A DNA stretch of 26,540 bases from Actinobacteria bacterium UBA2541 (GCA_002340925.1 DDMR01000041.1:1-26540); one strand, 5' to 3'. Counted from the stretch's first letter, positions 1-8,180 are shown. The notes: a model not told the origin generated them from the letters alone. Numbers and translations: made by a program.

Positions 1-270
1 GAACTCTTAAATGACAAGCAACTTCCATTCTTTATTCAATGGTTAACACTTTCACATCCTTCGACAGATGGAAAAGCTATTTCAAAGATCGTCAAAGTTG
101 AAATTGCTGGAGATAAAAAAACTATCTCGGAATGGATTGGTTCAGATTTAGAGAAGGCAATTGGAAACGATATTGAAATTATTTGGCTCGATCCATCTGA
201 AAATGATGGAGATTCTGGAATTGTTGCAGTTCATCTCGCAACACCATCTGGAGTTATCAGACTAGATTAA
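1..270 (+). CDS. Glyoxalase-like domain protein, 3' end only
   Basis: An open frame runs from the first base of the window to a TAA at 268-270, giving the last 89 residues of a protein whose start lies outside. The piece begins with a stretch reading roughly LPFFIQWL followed by HPS, which resembles the second half of the glyoxalase-like (VOC superfamily, PF13468-type) domain, where a conserved 'PFFIxW...HP' segment precedes the final beta strands. The end (VAVHLATPSGVIRLD) looks like the closing strand of such a domain. Only 10 nt separate it from murT, so it is probably in the same transcript. A precise function cannot be given: many of these proteins have no known substrate, and the metal ligands cannot be judged from the fragment. 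Confidence 0.6.
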   Translation, partial: ELLNDKQLPFFIQWLTLSHPSTDGKAISKIVKVEIAGDKKTISEWIGSDLEKAIGNDIEIIWLDPSENDGDSGIVAVHLATPSGVIRLD

Positions 271-280
271 GAGGCTGCAA

Positions 281-1411
281 GTGAGACTTAAAATTGCAGT
301 CCTGATTGCAAAGTTTGCTGCCTTACTTTCTAAGAGAATTCTGCGCAGATCTGGGGAAACAATTTCTGGCCGCGTTCTATTGGCCCTATACCCAAGAGCC
401 ATTGCGGAGCTTTCTAAGAGCAAGAAGATAATCTGCGTTTCTGGAACAAATGGAAAAACATCAACCACCAAAGCCCTGGTTTCGATTATTTCTAGTATTT
501 CTAAGCTCGGAACTGTTGCCACAAGCCCATCTGGTTCAAATCTTGAACGTGGAGTAGCTGCAGCACTTATGCAAAAATCAGATTTTGCCGTTCTGGAAGT
601 AGATGAGCTGCACCTATCTCGAGTTATTGAAGAGGCAAAACCAAAGGTAGTTCTGTTACTTAACTTAACCAGAGACCAACTTCATCGGATGCACGAAGTT
701 AAAAGGGTTGCAGATAGATGGGCGAAGAGCGCAAGTGCGGCGCCCGGAACTCTCTTTGTAGGCGATGTCGATGATCCATTTGTAGCAGTGGCGCTAAATA
801 GCGCTGCGCAGTCAAAGAGAATTTCTTTTGGTGGCCGAAAGCATCAAGACGGTGCGGTCTGCCCATCATGTGGAAAATATCTAAAGTGGGTTCGGAACAA
901 CTATAAATGCCCATGTGGCCTAACAAACTCTAATCCAGATGAAATTTTTGAAGCTGGCAGTGCGGCATTTAGAAATGCAACTATGGCCAATGTAGTTGGA
1001 AAATATCTTGGCGCGAAGCTAATTGCTGTCGATGAGAAATCATTAGAACGTAGCGTGGATCAAATACATGCAGGCGTTAAAGTAAATATTAGATTGACTA
1101 AAAATCCAGCATCATGGACCGAAGCGCTTAAATCCGTAGCTGGCGATAATGCAGTTTTAATTGTCAATGCTCGCGAAGTTGATGGAATCGATACTTCTTG
1201 GCTCTGGGATATTTCATTTAGTGGCTTATCAGGGAAGCGAGTCGTAGTTTGCGGCGAACGCGCGCTTGATATCGCCTATAGATTACATGTCGAAGGTATT
1301 GAGGCAGAGATAACTTCAAGTTTTAAGGATGCGATAAGTAAATTTGAATCTGGTGCAAGTGTCCAAGTTCTTGCGGCCTACACCGCCTTTCACGAGTTGA
1401 TGAACTCATGA
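281..1411 (+). CDS. murT: Lipid II isoglutaminyl synthase, MurT subunit
   Basis: MurT is the ATP-dependent Mur-ligase-like partner of GatD. Together they amidate the alpha-carboxyl of D-glutamate in the peptidoglycan stem peptide, on lipid II at the cytoplasmic membrane face. The 376-residue product has the Mur-ligase P-loop (VSGTNGKTSTTK, residues 53-64), the central-domain NLTRDQLHR segment (about 128-136), a zinc-ribbon insertion with Cys194, Cys197, Cys210 and Cys212, and a C-terminal part fitting the DUF1727 domain of MurT. The second half of the ribbon is CxC where I expect CxxC. The protein is somewhat shorter than the usual 410-440 residues. The start is GTG at 281, with an AAGAGG-type ribosome site just upstream. 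Its stop overlaps the gatD start as ATGA, the usual translational coupling of this pair. Confidence 0.93.
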   Translation: MRLKIAVLIAKFAALLSKRILRRSGETISGRVLLALYPRAIAELSKSKKIICVSGTNGKTSTTKALVSIISSISKLGTVATSPSGSNLERGVAAALMQKSDFAVLEVDELHLSRVIEEAKPKVVLLLNLTRDQLHRMHEVKRVADRWAKSASAAPGTLFVGDVDDPFVAVALNSAAQSKRISFGGRKHQDGAVCPSCGKYLKWVRNNYKCPCGLTNSNPDEIFEAGSAAFRNATMANVVGKYLGAKLIAVDEKSLERSVDQIHAGVKVNIRLTKNPASWTEALKSVAGDNAVLIVNAREVDGIDTSWLWDISFSGLSGKRVVVCGERALDIAYRLHVEGIEAEITSSFKDAISKFESGASVQVLAAYTAFHELMNS

Positions 1412-2109
1412 GCCAGATAAAAATCGTCAGAATTCATAATGAGTTACTTGGAACTTATGGCGATCAAGGTAATGCCGAAGTTTTAGCTTTCCGGGCAAAG
1501 TTCCATGGAATTACTGCGAATATTGTTGATGTCACCTATAACGATGACCTTCCAACCAATGGCGACATTTATCTATTAGGTGGCGCCGAAGATGCAGCAC
1601 AGTTGTTGAGCCTTGAGGCACTTCAAAGAGGAGATAATTTAAACATTCTTCATATGGCAATCGAACGTGGTGCGGTAATTCTTGCAGTCTGTGCTGGTTT
1701 CCAAATCATTGGAAATAGATTCGTAGCAAATGGGCAGGAAGTTGATGGTCTAGGGCTTTTAGATGTAATAAGTGTTCCTGGTGATAAACGCTTTGTTGGT
1801 GATATCAAAACAACTTCAAGCATTCTGGGTTTTGAATTAACTGGATTTGAAAATCATATGGGGCACACAATATTGGGACCAACCGCGCAAGCTTTTGGAA
1901 AAGTGATTACTGGGCATGGCAATGGCGATAGTAAATATGATGGCGCGGTAAACGGAAATATCTTCGGCACATACATGCATGGCCCAATACTTGCTCGCAA
2001 TCCTGAATTTGCAGATTTACTTTTGACGCGTGCAACAGGCCGCAAATACGCACAAATTACTGATCCACTAGCTTTGAAATATGCAACGTGGCGTCGCAAG
2101 GTAATTTAG
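1408..2109 (+). CDS. gatD: Lipid II isoglutaminyl synthase, glutamine amidotransferase subunit GatD
   Basis: GatD hydrolyses glutamine and passes ammonia to MurT for amidation of lipid II D-glutamate. The 233-residue protein is a class I, CobB/CobQ-like glutamine amidotransferase. The nucleophile is Cys95 in the elbow AVCAGFQIIG, and the catalytic histidine is His191 in GTYMHGP, very near the Cys94/His189 pair described for the staphylococcal enzyme. The N-terminal HNELLGTYGDQGN and the LLGGAEDAAQ loop are typical. It overlaps murT by 4 nt, so the subunits should be made in equal amounts. Amidated muropeptides are needed for efficient L,D- and D,D-crosslinking in actinobacteria and related Gram-positives. 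Nothing in the sequence suggests loss of activity. Confidence 0.94.
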   Translation: MSQIKIVRIHNELLGTYGDQGNAEVLAFRAKFHGITANIVDVTYNDDLPTNGDIYLLGGAEDAAQLLSLEALQRGDNLNILHMAIERGAVILAVCAGFQIIGNRFVANGQEVDGLGLLDVISVPGDKRFVGDIKTTSSILGFELTGFENHMGHTILGPTAQAFGKVITGHGNGDSKYDGAVNGNIFGTYMHGPILARNPEFADLLLTRATGRKYAQITDPLALKYATWRRKVI

Positions 2110-2239
2110 TAGGTTACAATTAGCCAGTTGTTGCAACCGCAGCACTCCTCATAGAACCCTCTGATAAGAATCAAGGTTCACTTGCGAGTCTTAATCTTTG
2201 GCACCACGAGACACGCTTGATGTCTCGATTGGTATTTTT

Positions 2240-4012
2240 ATGTCATTTAAAGATTTAGGTATTGCTCCTGCGCTCGTAGAAGCCCTGGATGCACAAGGAA
2301 TCACTTCACCATTTCCAATTCAAAGCGCAACACTTCCTGATGCAATTAAAGGTCGCGATGTTCTAGGGCGCGGACAGACTGGCTCTGGAAAAACTCTAGC
2401 TTTTGGTCTTGCAATGCTTACTCGCCTTGAAGGCCGCACAGCAAAGCCACATCGCCCACTTGGTTTGATACTTTCACCAACTCGCGAACTCGCAGTTCAA
2501 ATCTCAGATGTTGTCGGACCACTTTCTCGCAAAGTCGGGTTAAGCACCCAAGTTGTTGCAGGCGGCCTTTCATATGTTGGCCAAATTAAAGCGCTACGTT
2601 CTGGCGTAACAATTCTTGTTGCAACCCCAGGGCGATTGATTGATTTAATTGAGAAGAAACATGTAGTCCTAGATGATGTTGCAATTACAGTTTTAGATGA
2701 AGCCGATCAAATGGCTGATATGGGCTTCCTGCCAGTTGTGAAAGATATTTTAGGTCAGACCAAAGATGATGGACAGAGACTTCTCTTCTCAGCAACACTT
2801 GATCGCGATGTTGATTCACTCGTAAAGCGTTTCCTAAAAGATCCAATCACACATTCACTTGAGAATGAGAAATCACGTGCGGCAGATATGTTGCACCACG
2901 TTTTAATTATGGATCAAGGCCATAAGGATTTAGTAGCAACACAGATTGCCGCCCGCGAAGGTCGCACAATTTTCTTCGTTCGGACAAAGCATGGCGCAGA
3001 TAAACTTGCCGAAAAGATGCTTCGCTCCGGAGTTCCAGTTGGCGTATTGCATGGCGGAAAGTCCCAAGGTCAACGCACTCGAGTATTAGCGGCTTTCAAA
3101 GATGGCCGCGCATCTGCACTTGTAGCAACAGATGTAGCTGCTCGCGGAATTCACGTTGATGATGTCTCGCTAGTTGTTCATGTTGATGCTCCGGCAGATC
3201 ACAAGGATTATCTACACCGCGCAGGTAGAACAGCTCGTGCTGGTGCAACTGGAGTAGTTGTAACTCTCGCGACTCATAAGCAGAAACGTGGCATCTTCGG
3301 AATCACAAACCAAGCCAAAGTTAAATTAAATGAAGTTTATGTTCGTCCTTCTGATCCAGAATTAATTCGCGTCACAGGAGCACAAGAACCATCAGGTATT
3401 CCGGTAATTGTTCAAGCGGAAAAACCAGGGCGCAACGATCGTGGAAGTCGTGACCGAGGTGATCGTGGTGGATTCCGTCGCGGACACTCTGGTAATTTTA
3501 AAAAGCGTAGTGAAGTTGGCGGACGTGTTGGAGATAGCGAGAGAGAAAAACCTGTTCGCTCATTCCGTGGCGCAACACCAGAAAAGCTAAAGTATGAAGA
3601 TCGTCCAGCGCGCACAGATCGAAACGATAAATTTGAAAAGCGCGGAAAGCCAGAACGCTCATTTAGAGCTGACCGCCATCCAAAAGCTGAACGTTTTGAA
3701 AAATCAGATCGCCCAGCAAAGGCAGATCGTTTTAATTCTCAAAAGCCATCTAAGTTTGATAAGTCAGATCGTCCAGTGAAGAAGAGTTATAAATCTGATT
3801 CCAGACCTGTGACTTCAACTTGGCGGGCAGATTCAGCGCAGATCGAGCGCACAGAAAAGCGCGAAGATAAACGTCCTGCCTTTAAAAAGGCTTCAGGTCC
3901 AAAAAAGTTTGCAAAGAAGGCGCCTGCTAAACGCGCACCGCTTCCTAAAGGAACTTTCAAAAAAGCTGGGCCAAAGAAAAATGTGGGTAAGTCAAAACCA
4001 AGAGTTAAGTGA
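2240..4012 (+). CDS. DEAD-box ATP-dependent RNA helicase with long basic tail
   Basis: This is a 590-residue RNA helicase of the RhlE/CsdA-like group, acting on structured RNA or ribosome assembly. With the start placed at the ATG at 2240, it opens with the Q motif (FKDLG...FPIQ). It then shows motif I GQTGSGKT (about 45-52), Ia PTREL, Ib TPGR, DEAD (153-156), SAT (184-186), DVAARG and HRAGRTAR (326-333). From about residue 394 a roughly 195-residue low-complexity tail follows, rich in Arg, Lys, Asp and Gly with loose SDRP/KADRF-type repeats, then a lysine-alanine-proline end. Such tails usually bind RNA non-specifically. I prefer the ATG at 2240 to an in-frame TTG at 2198 because the family begins with MSFxxLGL-like sequence. 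The 3' end overlaps the convergent gene by 8 nt. Confidence 0.93.
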   Translation: MSFKDLGIAPALVEALDAQGITSPFPIQSATLPDAIKGRDVLGRGQTGSGKTLAFGLAMLTRLEGRTAKPHRPLGLILSPTRELAVQISDVVGPLSRKVGLSTQVVAGGLSYVGQIKALRSGVTILVATPGRLIDLIEKKHVVLDDVAITVLDEADQMADMGFLPVVKDILGQTKDDGQRLLFSATLDRDVDSLVKRFLKDPITHSLENEKSRAADMLHHVLIMDQGHKDLVATQIAAREGRTIFFVRTKHGADKLAEKMLRSGVPVGVLHGGKSQGQRTRVLAAFKDGRASALVATDVAARGIHVDDVSLVVHVDAPADHKDYLHRAGRTARAGATGVVVTLATHKQKRGIFGITNQAKVKLNEVYVRPSDPELIRVTGAQEPSGIPVIVQAEKPGRNDRGSRDRGDRGGFRRGHSGNFKKRSEVGGRVGDSEREKPVRSFRGATPEKLKYEDRPARTDRNDKFEKRGKPERSFRADRHPKAERFEKSDRPAKADRFNSQKPSKFDKSDRPVKKSYKSDSRPVTSTWRADSAQIERTEKREDKRPAFKKASGPKKFAKKAPAKRAPLPKGTFKKAGPKKNVGKSKPRVK

Positions 4013-4931
4013 TTTTAATTTTTTTACCTTCATAAAGCTTTGAAACCGCAATTGAAATAATCGTCATGACTGTTCCAAAAATTAGGTAACCATTTAGTGA
4101 TCCAGCTTTTGTTGGTGCCAGCCAATCAATCAAAATGGCTCCAACAAGTTGGCCCGCGATGTTTAGAATTGAAAAATTTAGAACTCCTAGATGCTTAATT
4201 ATATAGGCTGAAACGGCTACGAAAATTAAACCAGCAGCACCACCCGTATAAACCCAGAAATTACCTGGAAGCGGTTCGATTGTTGCACCAAGAGCGAGGT
4301 CTACCGAAAGTGCAATTACAACCACGATAGTTCCACTTACGAAGTTCAACCATGCAGTAGCGAGTGGACGCTTTCCCACAACATTTACTCGGCCATTCAT
4401 GCCTTGCTGAAAAGATGCAAACACACCAACAATCAGAGCGAATGTCAGGGGCAGAAATCTAAACTCTGAGTTTGTTAAGTCTGGGAAGACTGCAATTGCT
4501 ACTGCAATTAAAGTCGCGACTGCACCAAAGATTCTAGGCTTTGTAATTCTCTCTTTTCCACTTGGAGTCATTCCGACTTTATCTACTAAAAGCGAAGAGA
4601 TGGTCTGACCAGCGACCACGGCGATAGTAAAGAGTGCGACGCCAATTTGTGGAACAACAGCGCTTTGAGCCGCAACAAAGAAGCCACCAAGGACGCCACC
4701 CATGAGTTCCCAAGTGACAAGCTGCTTATTTTTAATTGCTTCGAACACCCTAAATAGCGCTTCGCGTTCCCGCTTAAATCCAAATACTAAAACTGAAACT
4801 ATGGCTAATCCAGTTAGAAAAGAGACGAGAGCAGCAGCGAGGCCATTATCAAGATCTACCGAAAGCTGGCCGTTAATCCGAGCCTGAATTGCTACAACAA
4901 CACCAATTAGAACTGCAAAAATCGCAAACAT
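4005..4931 (-). CDS. DUF606/YdcZ-type membrane transporter of the DMT superfamily
   Basis: This is a 308-residue, very hydrophobic protein of about ten membrane spans. It is built from two homologous halves: AIQARINGQLS (about 14-24) is echoed by SFQQGMNGRVN (about 173-183), and the VAGQTISSLLVDKVG segment (106-120) by IAGQLVGAILIDWLA in the second half. This duplication is the hallmark of DUF606 (YdcZ) proteins with fused halves, which belong to the drug/metabolite transporter superfamily and have no assigned substrate. The start is ATG at 4931, with GAGG a few bases upstream. It lies 16 nt behind the LCP gene on the same strand, so the two are probably co-transcribed. The stop overlaps the end of the convergent helicase. 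Confidence 0.85.
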   Translation of the reverse strand: MFAIFAVLIGVVVAIQARINGQLSVDLDNGLAAALVSFLTGLAIVSVLVFGFKREREALFRVFEAIKNKQLVTWELMGGVLGGFFVAAQSAVVPQIGVALFTIAVVAGQTISSLLVDKVGMTPSGKERITKPRIFGAVATLIAVAIAVFPDLTNSEFRFLPLTFALIVGVFASFQQGMNGRVNVVGKRPLATAWLNFVSGTIVVVIALSVDLALGATIEPLPGNFWVYTGGAAGLIFVAVSAYIIKHLGVLNFSILNIAGQLVGAILIDWLAPTKAGSLNGYLIFGTVMTIISIAVSKLYEGKKIKIT

Positions 4932-4947
4932 ATTGCCTCAGTTCTAA

Positions 4948-6081
4948 TTAGTTAACGCAAGGGATTCCGCTGCCATCAACGGCTTTACCGCTAGCCAATT
5001 GGGTATAATTTATTTTTGTTGGCTTTGGTTTTGGTGTCGCTAAAGCTTTTGGATCCTTAGGTTTTGGGTTAAAGAGATTCTGAACAATTTTACGAATTTT
5101 TATCTCATCAACCAAGTTCACACTCTGGTTGTTTCGCATCACATAACCTTCGATTGGAAGAGTATGGAACTTAATATTTCCACTAGTTAGCGCAGTTGCT
5201 TGTGGCAGGAATCCAAGAACATCAAATCCAGAGTCAATAACTACATCTTTCTTGGCAACATCGAGTAGAGCAGATATTTTCCCAATGTCACCGAAGATTC
5301 CTTGAGTTCTAAATTTTGTTATTACGCCAGCGATAAAAGCTTGTTGGCGATGTGTACGATCTAAGTCACCATTAGGAAGTCCATGGCGTTGGCGAACAAA
5401 TCTAAGAGCATCTGCTCCAGAAATAGTTTGCAAACCAGCCGGGAATACTGCGCCAGAATACTTAGTGTCACTAACAGCCTTATTCAAACAGACTTGAATA
5501 CCACCGAGCGCATTAGCCAGATCGTAAAAACCAATCATGTTAACTTCAGCGAAGTGATCAATCGGAACATCTAAGAATTGCGAAACGGTGGCAATGGTTG
5601 CAATCCGTCCGGCATCACGAGAAAGACGTTCGCGGGTTGGTTGCTGGACACCTTCTTTATATAACTTGGAATCTTCAGCATATTTTGCATAGCTGTAAGC
5701 TTCCTTAATCTTTTTCATTCCATATCCAGGAACATTTACATAGTTGTCACGAGGAATCGAAACTGCAACCGCTTTTTTGCCATCAGCGGGAATATGAATC
5801 AGAATTAAAGTATTGGTGTTATAGCCCCCAACTGTTACAGGGCCAGTACGAAGCAACTTTGCAATCTCACGCGGAATTGGATTGCCCTCATTGTCTCTGC
5901 GACTATCAAGACCAATCAGTAAAATATTTGTATCACCGTTCTTTGATTGTGGCGCACCTTGAAGCGCCTTCGATCTTGGAATAGCGTTCGAGGCCGCTTT
6001 GCTAAAGAAATTAAGTGCACCTGAGGTGAGAACAATTGATATAGATAGAGCCACTGCAATATTTCTGGCCCATTTACGCAT
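4948..6081 (-). CDS. LytR-CpsA-Psr (LCP) family cell-wall polymer ligase
   Basis: LCP enzymes transfer undecaprenyl-phosphate-linked glycopolymers to peptidoglycan or to another acceptor on the outside of the membrane. The 377-residue product has a short positively charged N-terminus and one membrane anchor (about residues 7-26), followed by the LCP domain. Visible motifs are NILLIGLDSRRD (about 52-63), NTNTLILIHI (88-97), SIPRDNYV (108-115), the 176-195 segment ending in DLANALGG, and RFVRQRHGLPNGDLDRTHRQQ (227-247). These contain the conserved Arg and Asp residues that bind the pyrophosphate and Mg ion. The C-terminal segment after about 340 is proline/lysine-rich. A TAAGAT hexamer ends 7 nt before the ATG, suggesting a leaderless transcript. 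Confidence 0.92.
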   Translation of the reverse strand: MRKWARNIAVALSISIVLTSGALNFFSKAASNAIPRSKALQGAPQSKNGDTNILLIGLDSRRDNEGNPIPREIAKLLRTGPVTVGGYNTNTLILIHIPADGKKAVAVSIPRDNYVNVPGYGMKKIKEAYSYAKYAEDSKLYKEGVQQPTRERLSRDAGRIATIATVSQFLDVPIDHFAEVNMIGFYDLANALGGIQVCLNKAVSDTKYSGAVFPAGLQTISGADALRFVRQRHGLPNGDLDRTHRQQAFIAGVITKFRTQGIFGDIGKISALLDVAKKDVVIDSGFDVLGFLPQATALTSGNIKFHTLPIEGYVMRNNQSVNLVDEIKIRKIVQNLFNPKPKDPKALATPKPKPTKINYTQLASGKAVDGSGIPCVN

Positions 6082-6094
6082 AACGAGTATCTTA
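6082..6094 (-). promoter_or_regulatory. Candidate leaderless promoter of the LCP gene
   Basis: Reading the minus strand, TAAGAT (6094 down to 6089) fits the actinobacterial -10 pattern TANNNT. It is followed by 7 nt and then the ATG at 6081, so transcription would begin at or next to the start codon. I see no convincing -35 element. A weak AGG lies further upstream, where it could not act as a ribosome site on such a transcript. Confidence 0.5.
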
Positions 6095-6121
6095 CCTAAT
6101 AAGAAATTGAATAGCTGACGT

Positions 6122-6133
6122 TAAAGTAACCTT
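6122..6133 (+). promoter_or_regulatory. Candidate promoter placing +1 at a five-codon leader ORF
   Basis: TAAAGT at 6122-6127 matches TANNNT and is followed by exactly 6 nt and then ATG at 6134. That ATG opens a five-codon frame (MKEGI, stop 6149-6151) which contains the AGAAGG ribosome site of the S51-like gene and whose TGA overlaps that gene's ATG. The transcript would have either a 14-nt leader or a leaderless micro-ORF. Confidence 0.4.
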
Positions 6134-6147
6134 ATGAAAGAAGGTAT

Positions 6148-6897
6148 ATGAAGAAACAAGGCGCACTCGCATTAGTTGGATCTGGCGAGTATCTCCCTGT
6201 CATGCAGGAGTTGGAGAGCGCGCTTATAAATTCCGGAGTTTCTAATGGAAAGCCAAATAGATTCCTACAAATTCCAACCGCCGCTGGAGAAGAGAGTCGT
6301 GAACGACTGCAATTTTGGGAAGCGCGAGGCGCTGAACAAGCTCGCCGGATTGGAACAATCCAAGATTTCCTCCCAATATTTACCCGCAACGATGCTTTTA
6401 ACATCGAATACATATCACGGATAAAAGATGCGGCTCTTATATATTTTTCAGGTGGCGATCCAGGATATTTAGCTAATTCGCTACGGGATACCCCGCTCTG
6501 GGCAGAGATTGAAAAAAATTGGCTAGCAGGAGCATCGCTAGCTGGTTGTAGCGCTGGCGCAATGGCTATGAGTTCGGATGTTCCTAATTTTTTTAGAATG
6601 AGAAGTGAAGGAATTCCAGGATTCAAAATCATCCCGCACATAAGACCAATTCCGCATTACAACAAATTTTTTGGTTGGATTCCAGACAGCGCAGCAAAGA
6701 TCGTAATGAAGGCACCGGATGGAACCTTGATTATTGGGATTGATGAAGATACAGCTTTAGTAACGGGTCTTAATCCTCGAACATCGCTATCGGAAAATAC
6801 TTGGCAGGTCTACGGCGAAGGTTCTGTGCATATTTTGAGTGGTGCACCAACGGCTAGATTTGAAAGCGGAGAATTAGTTAACCTCGAAGTATCATGA
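6148..6897 (+). CDS. Peptidase S51 / cyanophycinase-like protein
   Basis: This 249-residue protein belongs to the class I glutamine-amidotransferase-like fold used by peptidase family S51 (cyanophycinase, alpha-aspartyl dipeptidase). The nucleophile elbow reads GCSAGAMAM with Ser135 as the predicted catalytic serine. His164 and His170 (PHIRPIPHYNKFF) and the GIDEDTALV strand follow, as in the cyanophycinase branch. The substrate is unknown; cyanophycinase itself cleaves beta-Asp-Arg dipeptides from cyanophycin, but no cyanophycin synthetase is in the window, and peptide hydrolysis in general is as likely. The ATG at 6148 is preceded by AGAAGG at a short spacing. The gene is linked to the following MFS gene by 4 nt, so the two may act together. 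Confidence 0.75.
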   Translation: MKKQGALALVGSGEYLPVMQELESALINSGVSNGKPNRFLQIPTAAGEESRERLQFWEARGAEQARRIGTIQDFLPIFTRNDAFNIEYISRIKDAALIYFSGGDPGYLANSLRDTPLWAEIEKNWLAGASLAGCSAGAMAMSSDVPNFFRMRSEGIPGFKIIPHIRPIPHYNKFFGWIPDSAAKIVMKAPDGTLIIGIDEDTALVTGLNPRTSLSENTWQVYGEGSVHILSGAPTARFESGELVNLEVS

Positions 6898-6901
6898 CTG
6901 A

Positions 6902-8128
6902 GTGAATTTTACTGAACCATTTCAATTTCGTTATATAAAGCGCTTCTATTTTGCGCGCTTTATTAGCAATTTTGGAAATGGAATGTCACCGATAGCGCTA
7001 GCTTTTGGAATTTTAAATCTTCCAGATGGTGATGCAAATATGCTTGGCCTAGTACTTGGATCAACAACAGTTGCAATGCTTATTATGAGCCCGTTCGGTG
7101 GGGTTTTGGCCGATAAATTTGGCCGAGTTAAAGCAGTTGCCTTCGCTGATTTAGTCGCATCCGCTGGACTCTTTGTTCAGGTAGCGTTCTTTGCTACTGG
7201 AGAAGTCCCATTAATTGTTCTATTACTTGTGAATATTAACTTCGGATTGATGTGGGGAATTTTCTGGCCTGCAATGTCGGGGGTGCTACCAGCTTTGGTT
7301 CCCGACGAACATCTCCAGGGAACTAATTCGGTTAACAATTTCTTCTCCAATGGTGCAATCATTTTGGGAGCAGCCGTTGGCGGAATTATTGTTGCAGGTT
7401 GGGGTGCTACCTGGGCGTTGGCCATTGATGCAGCAACCTTCACTATCGGCGGAATAGTGCTATTAACTTTTAGACATGTTTCCCCAGCAAGAGGTAAAAC
7501 CAAAAATACAATGATTGATGATCTAGTTCATGGTTGGAAAATTTTTATATCCTTTCGTTGGATTGTAATTGGTGTATTTGGTTTCTCATTTATTGTTCTG
7601 GCTTGGGCAGCAGGTGAAAATATCTTAGGACCCTTGATTGCACTCAAAGAATTTAACGGTGCGAAATCTTGGTCTTTAGTCTTATCATTTGAAGGAATAG
7701 GTTTACTGATTGGTTCGGTTATAGGGCTTAAGATTAAATTAAAGTATCCGCTTCGATTTCTGCTAATTATCAGTTTTTCAATTTCCTTATATATGTGGTC
7801 TATGGCAAAGCCACAATCGATCTGGTTTATTGCGTTCTGTGCGCTACTTTGGGGAATAACACTAGATTTATGGATAACAATTTGGTCGACCGCTATGGCG
7901 AGAGAAGTTCCACGAGAAGCGCTCTCAAGAGTTTCATCATTTGACGCTATGGGCACCATGCTGCTGCGCCCAGTTGGATTGGCTATCGCTGGCCCACTTT
8001 CTCTGGCGATTGGCATCTCAGAGACCCTCCAATTCTTCGCAATTTTTACCGCAGTTTTAATCATCGCCATGTTGGCTACCCCGGCAATGCGCAATATGCA
8101 GATTGCAGAAGCCAAGATGGCAGAGTAG
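6902..8128 (+). CDS. Major facilitator superfamily exporter (EntS/MFS_3-like)
   Basis: This is a 408-residue, 12-span transporter. The first cytoplasmic loop carries the MFS motif A, GGVLADKFGRVK (residues 66-77). The overall pattern (FARFISNFGNGMSPIALAFG at the N-terminus and LRPVGLAIAGPLS near the end) is that of the MFS_3/EntS-like group, which exports siderophores, drugs or metabolites. I place the start at the GTG at 6902 because it is the first start codon giving the family's N-terminus and lies 4 nt behind the S51-like gene. There is no good ribosome site; translation may depend on coupling through the ATGACTGAGTGA junction, where a three-codon frame bridges the two genes. The substrate cannot be told from sequence. 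Confidence 0.88.
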   Translation: MNFTEPFQFRYIKRFYFARFISNFGNGMSPIALAFGILNLPDGDANMLGLVLGSTTVAMLIMSPFGGVLADKFGRVKAVAFADLVASAGLFVQVAFFATGEVPLIVLLLVNINFGLMWGIFWPAMSGVLPALVPDEHLQGTNSVNNFFSNGAIILGAAVGGIIVAGWGATWALAIDAATFTIGGIVLLTFRHVSPARGKTKNTMIDDLVHGWKIFISFRWIVIGVFGFSFIVLAWAAGENILGPLIALKEFNGAKSWSLVLSFEGIGLLIGSVIGLKIKLKYPLRFLLIISFSISLYMWSMAKPQSIWFIAFCALLWGITLDLWITIWSTAMAREVPREALSRVSSFDAMGTMLLRPVGLAIAGPLSLAIGISETLQFFAIFTAVLIIAMLATPAMRNMQIAEAKMAE

Positions 8129-8180
8129 ATTCACAGAAATATTTAAACTTCTTCGCCCCGCCCTTTAAGGAAGTAGAAAG

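Noticed and set aside
2198..2239. An upstream in-frame TTG start for the DEAD-box helicase
   Set aside because: The added 14 residues do not resemble the family N-terminus, and MSFKDLG at the ATG at 2240 is the expected beginning.
3425..3860. Repeats in the helicase tail considered as a CRISPR or tandem-repeat array
   Set aside because: The repetition is in amino-acid composition (SDRP, KADRF) and is irregular at DNA level, within one open reading frame.
6132..6641. A 169-residue open frame on the minus strand, antisense to the S51-like gene
   Set aside because: It lies wholly opposite a gene with clear motifs, its translation has no recognisable domain, and it is the kind of shadow frame expected from codon bias.
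6148..6897. A firm cyanophycinase assignment
   Set aside because: The serine elbow supports the S51 family only; no cyanophycin synthetase is present and the substrate-binding residues cannot be confirmed by eye.
7528..8115. A 195-residue minus-strand frame antisense to the MFS gene
   Set aside because: It is long but fully inside the membrane-protein gene, with a shadow-type composition and no ribosome site or domain.
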